Notes: generated from the letters alone by a model not told the origin. A stretch of DNA of 64,000 bases from Aliiroseovarius lamellibrachiae (GCF_018599245.1 NZ_JAHEVJ010000004.1:186001-250000), one strand, 5' to 3'. Counted from the first letter of the stretch, positions 30,263-40,026 are shown. Numbers and translations are program-made.

Positions 30263-32668
30263 TTAGTGCGCAACCTGGCTCGACCCACCCGCCTTCTTGG
30301 CAAGCGCCGCAGCGGCTGCCTCTTCTGCGGCTTCATCCCATTCGACTGGCTCTGGGACATCGACCAATGCCAGCTTCAACACCTCTGACACATGTGACAC
30401 CGGAATGATCTCCATCCCCTCTTTCACACTATCAGGCAGATCCGGAAGGTCCTTTTCATTTTCCGCAGGGATCAGCACGGTTTTGATGCCGCCACGCAAA
30501 GCCGCCAAAAGCTTTTCTTTCAGCCCGCCAATGGCCAGCGCATTGCCACGCAGTGAAACTTCACCGGTCATCGCGATGTCTTTGCGCACAGGAATACCTG
30601 TGAGCACCGATACAATCGATGTCACCATGGCCAAACCAGCGGACGGACCATCCTTTGGCGTCGCCCCATCCGGCACATGTACGTGAATATCCCATTTCTC
30701 AAACTTGGGAGGTTTCACACCAATTTCAGGCGCGATGGAACGCACATAGCTTGACGCCGCTTCGATGCTTTCTTTCATCACATCGCCCAGCTTACCGGTG
30801 GTTTTCATGCGACCTTTGCCCGGCAGGCGCAACGCTTCGATCGACAAAAGATCGCCACCCACCGAAGTATAGGCCAGCCCGGTCACAACCCCGACCTGAT
30901 TTTCTTCCTCGGCCAATCCGTACCGATGGCGGCGCACACCCAACATATCCCCCAGCTCATCCGGGGTTACATCAATGCGGACCTCTTCTTTCTTGACGAT
31001 TTTTGTCACCACTTTCCGCGCCAGTTTGCCAATCTCACGCTTCAGGTTCCGCACCCCTGCTTCGCGGGTGTAGTACCGGATCAAATCCGTCAGCGCGGCG
31101 TCAGAAACCGAGAATTCCTTGGCTTTCAGCCCGTGATCTTTCACCTGTTGCGGCACAAGGTGTTGGCGCGCAATTTCAAGCTTTTCTTCTTCGGTGTAAC
31201 CCGCCAGCGGAATGATCTCCATCCGGTCCAAAAGCGGTCCCGGCATGTTGTAGCTGTTCGCCGTGGTCAGGAACATCACATCCGACAGGTCATATTCCAC
31301 CTCAAGATAGTGATCGACAAAGGTCGAGTTCTGTTCGGGGTCAAGCACCTCCAGCATCGCGGAGGCCGGATCGCCACGGAAATCCTGACCCATCTTGTCA
31401 ATTTCATCGAGCAAGATCAGCGGATTGGTGGTCTTCGCCTTTTTCAGCGCCTGAATAATCTTACCGGGCATCGAGCCAATATAGGTCCGACGGTGACCGC
31501 GGATTTCACTTTCATCACGCACACCGCCCAAAGAGATGCGAATAAACTCGCGCCCCGTGGCCTTGGCAACCGATTTCCCAAGCGAGGTCTTCCCAACACC
31601 GGGCGGGCCAACAAGGCACATGATTGGGCCTTTCAGCTTTTTGGAACGCTGCTGTACGGCAAGATATTCAATAATGCGTTCTTTGACCTTCTCAAGACCA
31701 TAATGGTCACGATCCAGTACTTTTTGCGCATTGTTCAGGTCTTTTTTCACGCGGGATTTCAGACCCCATGGAAGACCCAGCATCCAATCGAGATAGTTGC
31801 GCACAACCGTGGCCTCAGCCGACATCGGCGACATATTCTTGAGCTTTTTCAGCTCAGCATCCGCCTTTTCTTTGGCTTCTTTTGACAGCTTGGTGCCGGC
31901 GATTTTCTCTTCCAGCTCACCAAGTTCGTTTTGACCTTCATCCCCATCGCCCAGTTCTTTCTGAATGGCCTTCATTTGCTCATTCAAATAGTACTCACGC
32001 TGGGTGCGCTCCATCTGGGATTTCACGCGGGTTTTGATCTTTTTCTCAACCTGCAGCACGGACATTTCGCCCTGCATCAGCCCCATGACTTTTTCAAGCC
32101 GTTCTGCGACCGTGAAAGTTTCAAGAAGCTCTTGTTTTTGTTCTACGTCGACACCCAGATGCCCAGCCACAAGATCCGCGAGCTTTTCTGGCGCACGGGT
32201 TTCAGCCACGGCTGCCAGCGCTTCTTCTGGGATGTTTTTCTTGATCTTGGCATAGCGCTCAAAATCTTCACCGACAGAACGCAAAAGCGCCTCAAGCTCC
32301 TCGGGGTCACCGGGGCGCTCCTCGATCAATTCGGCCTGTGCCTCGAAGTAGGTGTCGTTATCAAGGAATTCGGTGATCTGCACCCGCGCCTGCCCCTCGA
32401 CCAACACCTTCACAGTGCCATCAGGCAGCTTCAAGAGTTGCAGCACGTTGGCCAAAACACCAACAGAATATATGCCTTCGACTTCAGGCTCATCCACAGC
32501 GGGGTCAATCTGGCTGGACAGCAGGATCTGCTTGTCATGCGCCATCACCTCTTCCAAAGCGCGCACCGATTTTTCGCGCCCTACAAAAAGCGGCACGATC
32601 ATATGTGGGAACACGACAATGTCGCGCAGGGGCAGCACTGGATAGGATTGGTTAAGTTGCTCGGTCAT
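30263..32668 (-). CDS. lon: ATP-dependent protease Lon
   Basis: 801 residues, the usual length. The N-terminal substrate domain (YPVLPLRDIVVFPHMIVPLFVGREKS) is followed by a coiled region, the AAA+ ATPase with Walker A GPPGVGKTS and Walker B LILLDEIDKM, and the protease domain with the catalytic serine in PKDGPSAGLAM (Ser676) and a Lys in GGLKEK. Lon degrades misfolded and regulatory proteins in the cytoplasm. A heat-shock-type promoter is visible upstream (32746-32775). The gene is followed by a clear terminator. Confidence 0.98.
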   Translation of the reverse strand: MTEQLNQSYPVLPLRDIVVFPHMIVPLFVGREKSVRALEEVMAHDKQILLSSQIDPAVDEPEVEGIYSVGVLANVLQLLKLPDGTVKVLVEGQARVQITEFLDNDTYFEAQAELIEERPGDPEELEALLRSVGEDFERYAKIKKNIPEEALAAVAETRAPEKLADLVAGHLGVDVEQKQELLETFTVAERLEKVMGLMQGEMSVLQVEKKIKTRVKSQMERTQREYYLNEQMKAIQKELGDGDEGQNELGELEEKIAGTKLSKEAKEKADAELKKLKNMSPMSAEATVVRNYLDWMLGLPWGLKSRVKKDLNNAQKVLDRDHYGLEKVKERIIEYLAVQQRSKKLKGPIMCLVGPPGVGKTSLGKSVAKATGREFIRISLGGVRDESEIRGHRRTYIGSMPGKIIQALKKAKTTNPLILLDEIDKMGQDFRGDPASAMLEVLDPEQNSTFVDHYLEVEYDLSDVMFLTTANSYNMPGPLLDRMEIIPLAGYTEEEKLEIARQHLVPQQVKDHGLKAKEFSVSDAALTDLIRYYTREAGVRNLKREIGKLARKVVTKIVKKEEVRIDVTPDELGDMLGVRRHRYGLAEEENQVGVVTGLAYTSVGGDLLSIEALRLPGKGRMKTTGKLGDVMKESIEAASSYVRSIAPEIGVKPPKFEKWDIHVHVPDGATPKDGPSAGLAMVTSIVSVLTGIPVRKDIAMTGEVSLRGNALAIGGLKEKLLAALRGGIKTVLIPAENEKDLPDLPDSVKEGMEIIPVSHVSEVLKLALVDVPEPVEWDEAAEEAAAAALAKKAGGSSQVAH

Positions 32669-32973
32669 GAGGCTTCCTTATTACTGGCAAAACACATGAT
32701 CCCTATGTCTCGGCAATCAAAGTGTTTCCGCGTTTCTGGTCGTGTATTTGGGGAGCACACGCCTGTTTTTCAACCTTGTTGGCACCAAGTTTGCCCGCCT
32801 ATTCCAACAAGCACAAGGGCAAGTTCGCGGTGTTTGCGTCAATTGGGGCCATCAACATATGGTGTTTTGTTGCATTTTCATCAAATAGGCAGAGGAATGC
32901 TGTCCTAAAACGGCGTGACAGGATTTGCCTTGCCCCCAGAAACCACACACAGAAACCACTCACAGATCTGATC
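32669..32973. other. lon-tgt intergenic region
   Basis: 305 bases. It contains the candidate heat-shock promoter of lon (32746-32775). A short inverted repeat GATCTGA/TCAGATC (32965-32980) falls at the tgt stop. No gene is seen. Confidence 0.5.
32746..32775 (-). promoter_or_regulatory. Candidate heat-shock (sigma-32, RpoH) promoter of lon
   Basis: Read on the minus strand: GTTGAAA (complement of 32768-32774), 14 bases, then CCCCAAAT (32746-32753). This is close to the RpoH consensus CTTGAAA-N11-15-CCCCATNT. It lies 78 bases ahead of the lon ATG. Lon is a classic heat-shock gene, so the match is expected; usage has not been shown. Confidence 0.55.
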
Positions 32974-34101
32974 TCAGATCGGTTCAATGTCACCCTGCGC
33001 ACGACCTGCATGGAAATCCGCTTCCCATGCCGCAAACTGACCGGCGGCAATCGCATCGCGCATACCCTGCATGATCTCTTGGTAATAATGCAGGTTGTGC
33101 CAAGTCAAAAGCATGCCCGAAATCATCTCGTGCGAGCGAAACACATGATGCAAATAAGCGCGCGAGTAGTTGCGGCAGGCAGGACAAGAACAGTTTTCAT
33201 CAATCGGGCGTGGGTCATCTTTGTGCCGGGTGTTTTTGATGTTCAGCACACCGCGACGAGACCAGACCTGCCCCGTACGCCCGGATCGGGACGGCAGCAC
33301 ACAATCCATCATATCAATCCCGCGTTTCACGGCGCCCACGATATCATCGGGTTTGCCCACCCCCATCAAATAGCGTGGCTTATCCTCTGGCAAGAACCCC
33401 GGCGCGAAATCGAGGCAATCAAACATCTTTTCCTGGCCCTCGCCCACAGCAAGCCCGCCGACGGCATAGCCGTCAAACCCAATCGCTTTCAGCGCCTCTG
33501 CACTTTCCTCGCGGAAATCTTTCTCAAGCCCGCCTTGCATGATTCCAAACAGGGCATGTCCCGGCCGGTCGCCAAACGCATCCTTTGAACGCTCCGCCCA
33601 GCGCATCGACAAGCGCATGCTTTCGGCGATGCGTTTGCGGTCAGCGGGCAATGCGGGGCATTCGTCAAAACACATCACAATGTCAGACCCCAAAAGCTTT
33701 TGGATCTCCATCGAGCGTTCCGGTGTCAGCTCATGCTTTGACCCATCAATATGCGAACGGAAGGTCACGCCCTTTTCGGTCAGCTTGCGCAGATCAGCCA
33801 AGCTCATCACCTGAAAGCCGCCACTGTCCGTCAGGATCGGCTTGTCCCAGTTCATGAACTTATGCAGCCCGCCCAGCGCATGAATGCGTTCTGCCGTGGG
33901 ACGCAGCATCAAATGATAGGTGTTCCCCAGCAAGATATCCGCCCCCGTGGCCGCCACACTTTCTGGCATCATCGCCTTTACGGTGGCCGCTGTGCCCACG
34001 GGCATAAAGGCGGGTGTACGAATGTCTCCACGCGGTGTTGAAATCACACCGGTGCGCGCTTGGCCATCTGTGGCCTTAAGGGAATAGCTGAATTGGGTCA
34101 T
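32974..34101 (-). CDS. tgt: tRNA-guanine transglycosylase
   Basis: 375 residues. The catalytic Asp is in [13 protein letters not shown] (Asp92), the substrate loop reads [17 protein letters not shown]-like [16 protein letters not shown], and the zinc site is [29 protein letters not shown] at the end. It exchanges G34 for preQ1 in tRNAs decoding Asp, Asn, His and Tyr, the first step of queuosine on tRNA. The ATG at 34101 is chosen because [13 protein letters not shown] begins the family. Two tRNA-Asp(GTC) genes, potential substrates, lie 5 kb away. Confidence 0.97.
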   Translation of the reverse strand: MTQFSYSLKATDGQARTGVISTPRGDIRTPAFMPVGTAATVKAMMPESVAATGADILLGNTYHLMLRPTAERIHALGGLHKFMNWDKPILTDSGGFQVMSLADLRKLTEKGVTFRSHIDGSKHELTPERSMEIQKLLGSDIVMCFDECPALPADRKRIAESMRLSMRWAERSKDAFGDRPGHALFGIMQGGLEKDFREESAEALKAIGFDGYAVGGLAVGEGQEKMFDCLDFAPGFLPEDKPRYLMGVGKPDDIVGAVKRGIDMMDCVLPSRSGRTGQVWSRRGVLNIKNTRHKDDPRPIDENCSCPACRNYSRAYLHHVFRSHEMISGMLLTWHNLHYYQEIMQGMRDAIAAGQFAAWEADFHAGRAQGDIEPI

Positions 34102-34268
34102 ATCCCCCGAATGTCGCAAAATCTGGAAAATGCCAAGAGGGAAATGCTGCGGATGCCCGTCAATTGATCTGTATCATATGCTTTTTGTCGGGGTTGCGAC
34201 ATTGCTCCTCTGGACCTTGGCACATGTAATCCTTATATGTTCGCTCAGGAATAAGACGGGATCCAAAG

Positions 34269-34634
34269 ATGACCATGGAATCGCAAAGCCAGCTCGAAGG
34301 CGAGCCGCTGATCAAACCCTCAACGGCAGATCACCCCCTGTATGACGCGGTGGTAGAAGCCTGCCGCTCGGTCTATGACCCGGAAATCCCGGTGAACATT
34401 TATGACCTTGGGTTGATTTATACGATTGAAATCAACGAGCAGAACGAGGTCGACATTATTATGACCCTCACCGCGCCAGGCTGCCCCGTGGCGGGCGACA
34501 TGCCCGGATGGATCGTTGAAGCCATTGAACCTGTGGCCGGGATCAAGATGGTCAATATCGAACTTGTGTGGGAGCCGCCTTGGGGCATGGAGATGATGTC
34601 GGATGAGGCGCGTCTGGAATTGGGCTTTATGTAA
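34269..34634 (+). CDS. sufT: SufT / MIP18-type Fe-S assembly protein (DUF59)
   Basis: 121 residues. HPLYDAVVEACRSVYDPEIPVNIYDLGLIYTIEINEQNEVDIIMTLTAPGCPVAGDMPGWIVEAI is a clear DUF59 domain with the conserved DPEIPVNI and TAPGCP. These proteins assist Fe-S cluster maturation in the SUF system. The ATG at 34269 is preferred. A strong terminator (34658-34684) follows, so it is a single transcription unit or the end of one. Confidence 0.85.
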   Translation: MTMESQSQLEGEPLIKPSTADHPLYDAVVEACRSVYDPEIPVNIYDLGLIYTIEINEQNEVDIIMTLTAPGCPVAGDMPGWIVEAIEPVAGIKMVNIELVWEPPWGMEMMSDEARLELGFM

Positions 34635-34657
34635 GCCCCTTCCCTTTGCAAGATCAT

Positions 34658-34684
34658 AAGGCAGGCCCAGCGCCTGCCTTTTTT
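34658..34684 (+). terminator. Intrinsic terminator after sufT
   Basis: AAGGCAGGC (34658-34666) and GCCTGCCTT (34672-34680) form a perfect 9-bp stem with loop CCAGC, followed by TTTT. It lies 23 bases beyond the sufT stop. Confidence 0.9.
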
Positions 34685-34731
34685 GTTGCCGCAAGCCCTG
34701 AGGCTTGCCTTGCCATATATCAAGCCCCTAC

Positions 34732-34752
34732 ACTTGACAAACACCATCAAGT
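34732..34752. promoter_or_regulatory. Inverted repeat upstream of the SatD-like gene (possible operator)
   Basis: ACTTGA (34732-34737) and TCAAGT (34747-34752) form a perfect 6-bp repeat with a 9-base spacer, 43 bases before the GTG. The SatD-like protein has a C-terminal helix-turn-helix, so autoregulation is possible. A TTGACA-like -35 overlaps the first arm. Function inferred. Confidence 0.35.
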
Positions 34753-34794
34753 CTGCAAGCTTTATTATACCAGAATCAAGCGACAGGACTTAAC

Positions 34795-35469
34795 GTGGGT
34801 CACCTTCCCCCCATTGCCGTGTTAACCGGCGACATTGTTGGGTCAACCAAAGCCACCCCAGACGCGGTTTCACAGGCGCTTGCTTTAATACAGCGCCTTG
34901 CGGAAGACATCACAGCACACAGCCCTCCAGAAACGATGCCCCGCTTTACAAGATTCCGGGGGGATGGCTGGCAATGCTATTTCGACGCGCCCGTATTTGC
35001 GCCTCGAATAGCCCTAGCGATGGTTGCCAAATTGCGAGGGGCTGACATTGGACTGGAAACCCGCATTGCCATTGGAATCGGCTCATATACGTCTCTTGGC
35101 CACCGCGACCTTTCAGATGCAGGCGGGGACGTGTTTGAAAAATCCGGACGCGCGCTGGACAAGATGTCAACGCAATCCCGTATGGCCTTTGCCTGGCGCA
35201 ATGCCACGGCCACAGATCAAATCGCCCTAACCTTATTGCGTGAGCGTGCAAGCAAATGGTCACAGGAACAGGCTGAAGCCATGGCAGAAACGCTGCTGCC
35301 CAGCGCCCCCACCCAAAGCACCATTGCCGACCGCTTGGGCATTTCCCCCCAAGCGGTGTCGTATCGCTTATCAGGCGCCGGCGCCCCTGCGATTAAAAAA
35401 GCTATAGACCTGTGGGAGGGCGACATTACAAAACGCCTCGCCCTAAATAAGGATCAACCCCATGCTTGA
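34795..35469 (+). CDS. SatD-like protein with C-terminal HTH
   Basis: 224 residues, GTG start. The N-terminal part (IAVLTGDIVGSTKATPDAVSQALALIQRLAEDI...FRGDGWQCYFDAPVFAPRIALAMVAKLR) resembles the SatD family, which shares features with nucleotide-cyclase-like folds. The last ~60 residues (TQSTIADRLGISPQAVSYRLSGAGAPAIKKAIDLW) are a helix-turn-helix. The partner gene (DUF3307) overlaps by 8 bases, a common pairing. A regulatory or signalling role is likely but unproven. Confidence 0.65.
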   Translation: MGHLPPIAVLTGDIVGSTKATPDAVSQALALIQRLAEDITAHSPPETMPRFTRFRGDGWQCYFDAPVFAPRIALAMVAKLRGADIGLETRIAIGIGSYTSLGHRDLSDAGGDVFEKSGRALDKMSTQSRMAFAWRNATATDQIALTLLRERASKWSQEQAEAMAETLLPSAPTQSTIADRLGISPQAVSYRLSGAGAPAIKKAIDLWEGDITKRLALNKDQPHA

Positions 35470-36169
35470 AACGGTCCTTGCCCTCACCCTTGCGCATCTC
35501 TTGGCGGATTTCGTACTTCAGACCGGCGCAATGGTGGCAAGCAAACGCCGCATGGATGTCTTTTCCCTGCATATCGGCACCGTAGCCCTTCTTAGCCTGA
35601 TCGCACTGGGCGGCAGTTGGCAGGCCGCCTTGGCCGTTACCCTCGCCCACGCCATCATCGACAGCATAAAGACATTTGGCCTCTCCCCCCGCCAGTCGCA
35701 AAGACTATGGGCGTTTCTCACCGATCAAATCGCCCATATCGCCAGCATTGCCCTTGTCACCCTTTATTGGCCCCTAGGCTTTGCCACGGGCCTTTGGGGC
35801 TTCACCTCTCCCCAAATCCTCCCTCCACTTATTCTCGCCATCGGCTTTCTCACCGCCACCACAATGGGCGGGCCTATCGTTGGGGGGCTCATGCAACATT
35901 TCCCGCAACGCTTCGCCATTCAGGGGCTTAAAAACGCGGGCCGGGTGATTGGCCTGCTGGAGCGCGCCTTTATCTTTTTCCTGATCCTCTTCAACAGCCC
36001 CATCGGCATCGGCTTCCTGCTCACTGCAAAATCCGTCCTGCGCTTTGACACCACCCGCAAGGGGCAACGCGCCTCGGAATACGTGATCATCGGCACTTTG
36101 GCCTCTTTTGGCTGGGCCATGGCCACCGCATTTCTCACAAAAGAGGCACTTACGCTGATCACCCCTTGA
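35462..36169 (+). CDS. DUF3307 membrane protein
   Basis: 235 residues with several hydrophobic segments. LETVLALTLAHLLADFVLQTGAMVASKRRMDVFSLHIGTVALLSL and VTLAHAIIDSIKTFGL carry the conserved His and Asp residues of DUF3307 integral membrane proteins. It overlaps the SatD-like gene, suggesting a sensor/membrane pair. The reaction is unknown. Confidence 0.75.
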   Translation: MLETVLALTLAHLLADFVLQTGAMVASKRRMDVFSLHIGTVALLSLIALGGSWQAALAVTLAHAIIDSIKTFGLSPRQSQRLWAFLTDQIAHIASIALVTLYWPLGFATGLWGFTSPQILPPLILAIGFLTATTMGGPIVGGLMQHFPQRFAIQGLKNAGRVIGLLERAFIFFLILFNSPIGIGFLLTAKSVLRFDTTRKGQRASEYVIIGTLASFGWAMATAFLTKEALTLITP

Positions 36170-36232
36170 GAGATGCGCCTTAACCCCCTAAATTTGTCAG
36201 GCTCACCTGATTGGGCAAAAGGAGAACGCGCG

Positions 36233-36628
36233 ATGTTCGGAATTCCCGGAAAACAGGCCCTGACCATGACAACTCAGGCCGCCAAACAAATCTCTAAGTT
36301 GATGGAGAAAGACGGCCATGCGGGGTTGCGCATCGGCCTGAAAAAAGGCGGCTGTGCGGGTATGGAATATACCATGGATTATGTGGACGAGGCCGATCCC
36401 CACGATGAAGTGGTGGAACAAGACGGCGCGCGCGTCCTGATTGCCCCTATGGCACAGATGTTTCTGTTCGGGACCGAGATTGATTACGAAATCGGCCTTC
36501 TGGAAAGCGGCTTTAAGTTCAACAACCCCAATGTGGACGAAGCCTGTGGCTGTGGGGAATCGGTGACCTTCAAAAGCGTGGAAGAGCTGACAGAAGAGTT
36601 CCCAAACGGTGTACCAAAGCTGAGCTAA
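36233..36628 (+). CDS. HesB/IscA family Fe-S carrier (SufA-type)
   Basis: 131 residues. LTMTTQAAKQISKLMEKDGHAGLRIGLKKGGCAGMEYTMDYVDEADPHDEVVEQDGARVLIAPMAQMFLFGTEIDYE ends with EACGCGESVTF. The three cysteines (GGCAG and CGC) are the cluster ligands of A-type carriers. AAGGAG (36219-36224) decides the ATG at 36233. The gene is separated from sufT by the SatD/DUF3307 pair, which looks inserted between two SUF genes. Confidence 0.8.
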   Translation: MFGIPGKQALTMTTQAAKQISKLMEKDGHAGLRIGLKKGGCAGMEYTMDYVDEADPHDEVVEQDGARVLIAPMAQMFLFGTEIDYEIGLLESGFKFNNPNVDEACGCGESVTFKSVEELTEEFPNGVPKLS

Positions 36629-36708
36629 GCCCCAAACGCCCCCCACACAGCCCTTGACGCCCTGCCCCGCAAGCCTGACAACAAGCTCAGACAAAACGGG
36701 AGGCTACG

Positions 36709-37455
36709 ATGCGGCGTAAAATGGCAGCAGGCAATTGGAAAATGAACGGCTCAACGGCGGCGTTGAGCGAGCTTACAGCGCTTGGTGACGCCCACAGCGA
36801 CCCAAAGTGCGAGCTTTTGATCTGCCCCCCCGCGACCCTTATCACCGCAGCGCGCAACACGGCTGCCAAACAGATTGCGATCGGCGGGCAGGATTGCCAC
36901 GAGGCGCCCTCTGGTGCGCATACTGGTGACATCTCCGCCGACATGCTGGTGGATGCTGGCGCATCTTACGTGATCCTTGGCCACTCAGAGCGTCGCGAAG
37001 ACCATAACGAGGGTGACAGCGACGTGCGCCAAAAGGCACGCACCGCCCTTGAGGCTGGATTGAAGGTTGTGATCTGTCTGGGCGAAAGTCTTGAAGAACG
37101 CGAAAGCAACAACACCCTCGACATCATCGGTGGTCAGCTTGCCGGATCCATTCCTGATCAGGTCACCGGTGAAAACCTTGTGGTCGCTTATGAGCCCATT
37201 TGGGCCATTGGCACCGGCAAAGTCCCAACCTTGGATCAGATCGGCGAAGTGCATGATTTCATCCGCGCCCGTCTGGAACGTCGATTTGGCGCAGGCATCG
37301 GCCGCTCAACCCGCATTCTTTATGGCGGGTCGGTCAAACCGACAAATGCCGCAGATATCTTTGCCGTATCCAACGTGGATGGGGCTTTGGTGGGCGGGGC
37401 CAGCCTGAAGGCCGCCGACTTCTCTGCCATAATTACGGCGCTAGAGGACGCCTAG
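36709..37455 (+). CDS. tpiA: Triose-phosphate isomerase
   Basis: 248 residues. Active-site residues are visible: Asn9 and Lys11 in AAGNWKMNG, His92 in YVILGHSERR and Glu162 in VAYEPIWAIGTG. Phosphate loop GGSVKPTNAADIF is near the end. It interconverts dihydroxyacetone phosphate and glyceraldehyde 3-phosphate. The gene follows the SufA-type gene by 80 bases on the same strand. Confidence 0.97.
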   Translation: MRRKMAAGNWKMNGSTAALSELTALGDAHSDPKCELLICPPATLITAARNTAAKQIAIGGQDCHEAPSGAHTGDISADMLVDAGASYVILGHSERREDHNEGDSDVRQKARTALEAGLKVVICLGESLEERESNNTLDIIGGQLAGSIPDQVTGENLVVAYEPIWAIGTGKVPTLDQIGEVHDFIRARLERRFGAGIGRSTRILYGGSVKPTNAADIFAVSNVDGALVGGASLKAADFSAIITALEDA

Positions 37456-37561
37456 GTAAAGGACGTTTATGCCACAAAAACAACAAGCTCCTGCCGAGGT
37501 TGGGGCTTGACCTGACGCGCGGCTTAATTAACACGTTAACTACCCTAAGATGGAGCTGACA

Positions 37562-38959
37562 ATGAATCACGACGATCTGGTCACATGGTCCGCGAAAGCC
37601 GCCGAATGGACACGCGACTATCATAAATCCCTACGAGATCGTCCGGTTCGCCCAAAGATCGCCCCCGGCGAGTTTTTGGCCAAGATCGAAGCCCCCGTGC
37701 CAGAACAGCCAGATCCCGTGGACGCCATCTTTGACGACTTCACCCAGCTGGTGCCAGATGCCATGACCCATTGGCAGCACCCGCGTTTCTTTGCCTATTT
37801 CCCCGGCAACGCCGCCCCTGCCTCTATGCTGGCCGAGCAATTGGCCAACGCGATGGCCGCCCAAGCAATGCTTTGGCAAACCGCCCCCGCCGCCAATGAG
37901 ATGGAAGACCTGACAATCCGTTGGTTGCGCGATGGGCTGGGATTGCCCGCCGATTTCACCGGCACCATCCACGACAGCGCCACAACCGCCACTTTCAGCG
38001 CCGTAACCACCATGCGCGAGCTGGCGTTGGGCCATGAAGGCGTGACCAAAGGGCTGGCCAACGCACCAACTCTGCGCATTTACGCCAGCGCGCAAACCCA
38101 TTCCAGCGTCGACAAAGCCGTGCGCCTGTCTGGCATCGGTCAGGACAATCTGGTCAAAGTGCCCACCATCCCAGGTCACCCAACATGGTCGATGGATCCG
38201 AACGCCCTCGACCAACTCATTCGGGACGACATCGCCGCGGGATTGAAACCGGCGGGCGTGGTCCTTTGTGTGGGCGGCACCTCTATTGGCGCTTGTGATC
38301 TGATCGGGGAGTGTATCGCCGTCGCGCACGCCCACGGGCTGACCGTGCATGTGGACGCCGCTTGGGCCGGATCTGCGATGATCTGCGAAGAATTCCGCCC
38401 GCTGTGGGCCGGGATTGAGGCGGCTGACAGCATTGTCTTTAACCCCCATAAATGGCTGGGGGCACAGTTTGACTGTGCGGTGCAATTCCTGCGGGATCCT
38501 GCCCCGCAGATCGGCGCGATGGGGCTGCGGCCGGATTATTTGAAGACCCAAGGTGCCGAGGATATCGTTAATTATAACGAATGGACCCTGCCGCTTGGTC
38601 GGCGTTTCCGCGCGCTGAAACTGTGGTTTCTTCTGCGCGCCGAGGGGCTAACCGGCCTGCGCACCCGCATCCGCAATCATGTGACCTGGTCGCATGAGGC
38701 CGCCGATGCCATTGCCGCCCTAAAAGGGTTTGAAATCACCACTCCGCCGATCTTATCCCTGTTCAGCTTTCGCTTTGAAAATGATGCAAAAACGGCAGAG
38801 CTGTTAGACCGCGTGAACCGGGATGGGCGCATCTATCTGACCCAAACCAACCACAACGGATCCTTTGTGATCCGGGTGCAAGTTGGCCAGTTTGATTGCA
38901 CCCGCGATGATGTGATGATGATCCCAACCGTGTTGTCCGAGCTATCACACGACCTGTAG
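37562..38959 (+). CDS. PLP-dependent group II decarboxylase (aromatic amino acid type)
   Basis: 465 residues. THWQHPRFFAYFPGNAAPASMLAEQLANAMAAQAMLWQTAPAANEMEDLTIRWLRDGLGLP, VHVDAAWAGSAMICEEFR and SIVFNPHKWLGAQFDCAVQF (PLP lysine in PHKWLG) identify the glutamate/DOPA/tryptophan decarboxylase group, closest in pattern to aromatic L-amino acid decarboxylases. The substrate cannot be fixed from sequence alone. GGAG at 37552-37555 supports ATG 37562 over 37550. Confidence 0.85.
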   Translation: MNHDDLVTWSAKAAEWTRDYHKSLRDRPVRPKIAPGEFLAKIEAPVPEQPDPVDAIFDDFTQLVPDAMTHWQHPRFFAYFPGNAAPASMLAEQLANAMAAQAMLWQTAPAANEMEDLTIRWLRDGLGLPADFTGTIHDSATTATFSAVTTMRELALGHEGVTKGLANAPTLRIYASAQTHSSVDKAVRLSGIGQDNLVKVPTIPGHPTWSMDPNALDQLIRDDIAAGLKPAGVVLCVGGTSIGACDLIGECIAVAHAHGLTVHVDAAWAGSAMICEEFRPLWAGIEAADSIVFNPHKWLGAQFDCAVQFLRDPAPQIGAMGLRPDYLKTQGAEDIVNYNEWTLPLGRRFRALKLWFLLRAEGLTGLRTRIRNHVTWSHEAADAIAALKGFEITTPPILSLFSFRFENDAKTAELLDRVNRDGRIYLTQTNHNGSFVIRVQVGQFDCTRDDVMMIPTVLSELSHDL

Positions 38960-39282
38960 GGCAAGGATTTCTTTACATAATCATGCAACCCTGCTTATCC
39001 CGATCGGGAAGGATGGGGCTGTTACAGTTCACTGCCAGACCACGACCAACAGTTGCCCCCCTTCGGCACCGGATTGCCACATTTTGGGAGTATCCTGAAA
39101 TGACCGATCAATAAGCGCACGGCTTGTAAGTCCGGTCTAAGAACACCTCTGCCCCTGGCCCGTTTCAGCCAGACCCCGACCAGAAACAAGCAAACGCGCA
39201 GGCACAAAACGAAGTGTGTGGGTGTTTCGCAAGGTTCCCCAACCCAACGCGCGACACCCCGGGTGGTAAAGGGAACAGCCAT
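38960..39282. other. Intergenic region before the TrhA gene
   Basis: 323 bases with no plausible gene. The only open frames are very short. No clear promoter boxes or hairpins were found beyond scattered short repeats. Confidence 0.4.
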
Positions 39283-39924
39283 ATGGAGTTTGGAGAAGAG
39301 TTTACATTCAGAGAATACATCGCGGACGGCGTGATCCACGGATTAGGTGTGCTTGCCGCAGGTATCGGCGCCACGGCCCTTGTGATCTGGGCGGCAATGG
39401 CGGGCCCAATGGGGCAAATGACACCGATCATGGCATACGCAGCGGGGCTTTTGGCCTCTTTTTTATTGTCCGCCGCTTACAATATGACATTACACCGTCA
39501 AGCAAGATCTGTTTTGCGCAGATTTGATCACGCGGCGATTTTCATCATGATCGCAGGAACTTACACACCGCTTGCCCTGATCGGAATTGGCGGCGCAAAC
39601 GGGATGGCCCTAAACATGGCCGTTTGGACCATCGCCTTGGTGGGGGTTACGATGAAACTGTTCTTCTTTGGTCGGTTTGAGCGGTTCACCTTTCAACTGA
39701 CATTGATGCAAGGTTGGCTTGCGGTACTGGCCATCGGCCCACTGATTGCGGCCTTCAGCTTAACGGTGCTGATCCTTCTGGTCGGCGGCGGTGTGCTCTT
39801 TACCCTTGGTACGGTTTTTCATCTGCGTGACCACCTCCCTTTCAACCGTGCAATCTGGCACAGCCACGTTTTGGTGGGCGCGGCCATGCACTATGCCGCT
39901 GTCTTTTTGATCCTGCGCGGCTGA
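39283..39924 (+). CDS. trhA: TrhA / hemolysin III family membrane protein
   Basis: 213 residues with seven hydrophobic segments. IADGVIHGLGVLAAGIGATALV, YNMTLHRQARSVLRRFDHAAIFIMIAGTYTPLAL and LRDHLPFNRAIWHSHVLVGAAMHYAAVF are the hallmark motifs of the TrhA/PAQR-type family (His in GVIHG, FDHAAIF and SHVLVGAAMH). They act on membrane energetics or lipid composition; hemolysin naming is historical. The ATG at 39283 follows a GGTAAAGGGAAC region. Confidence 0.85.
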   Translation: MEFGEEFTFREYIADGVIHGLGVLAAGIGATALVIWAAMAGPMGQMTPIMAYAAGLLASFLLSAAYNMTLHRQARSVLRRFDHAAIFIMIAGTYTPLALIGIGGANGMALNMAVWTIALVGVTMKLFFFGRFERFTFQLTLMQGWLAVLAIGPLIAAFSLTVLILLVGGGVLFTLGTVFHLRDHLPFNRAIWHSHVLVGAAMHYAAVFLILRG

Positions 39925-40026
39925 CCCCCTGCGTCAAAACACCGCTCATTTGCGACATCATCAGGTGACGCAAATAGAAAAGACCCCCTTCGAATCTGCA
40001 CGCTTAATGGGGGAAGGGAGGATGAA

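Noticed and set aside
30926-31885. 319-codon plus-strand frame inside lon
   Set aside because: Antisense of lon; no family pattern.
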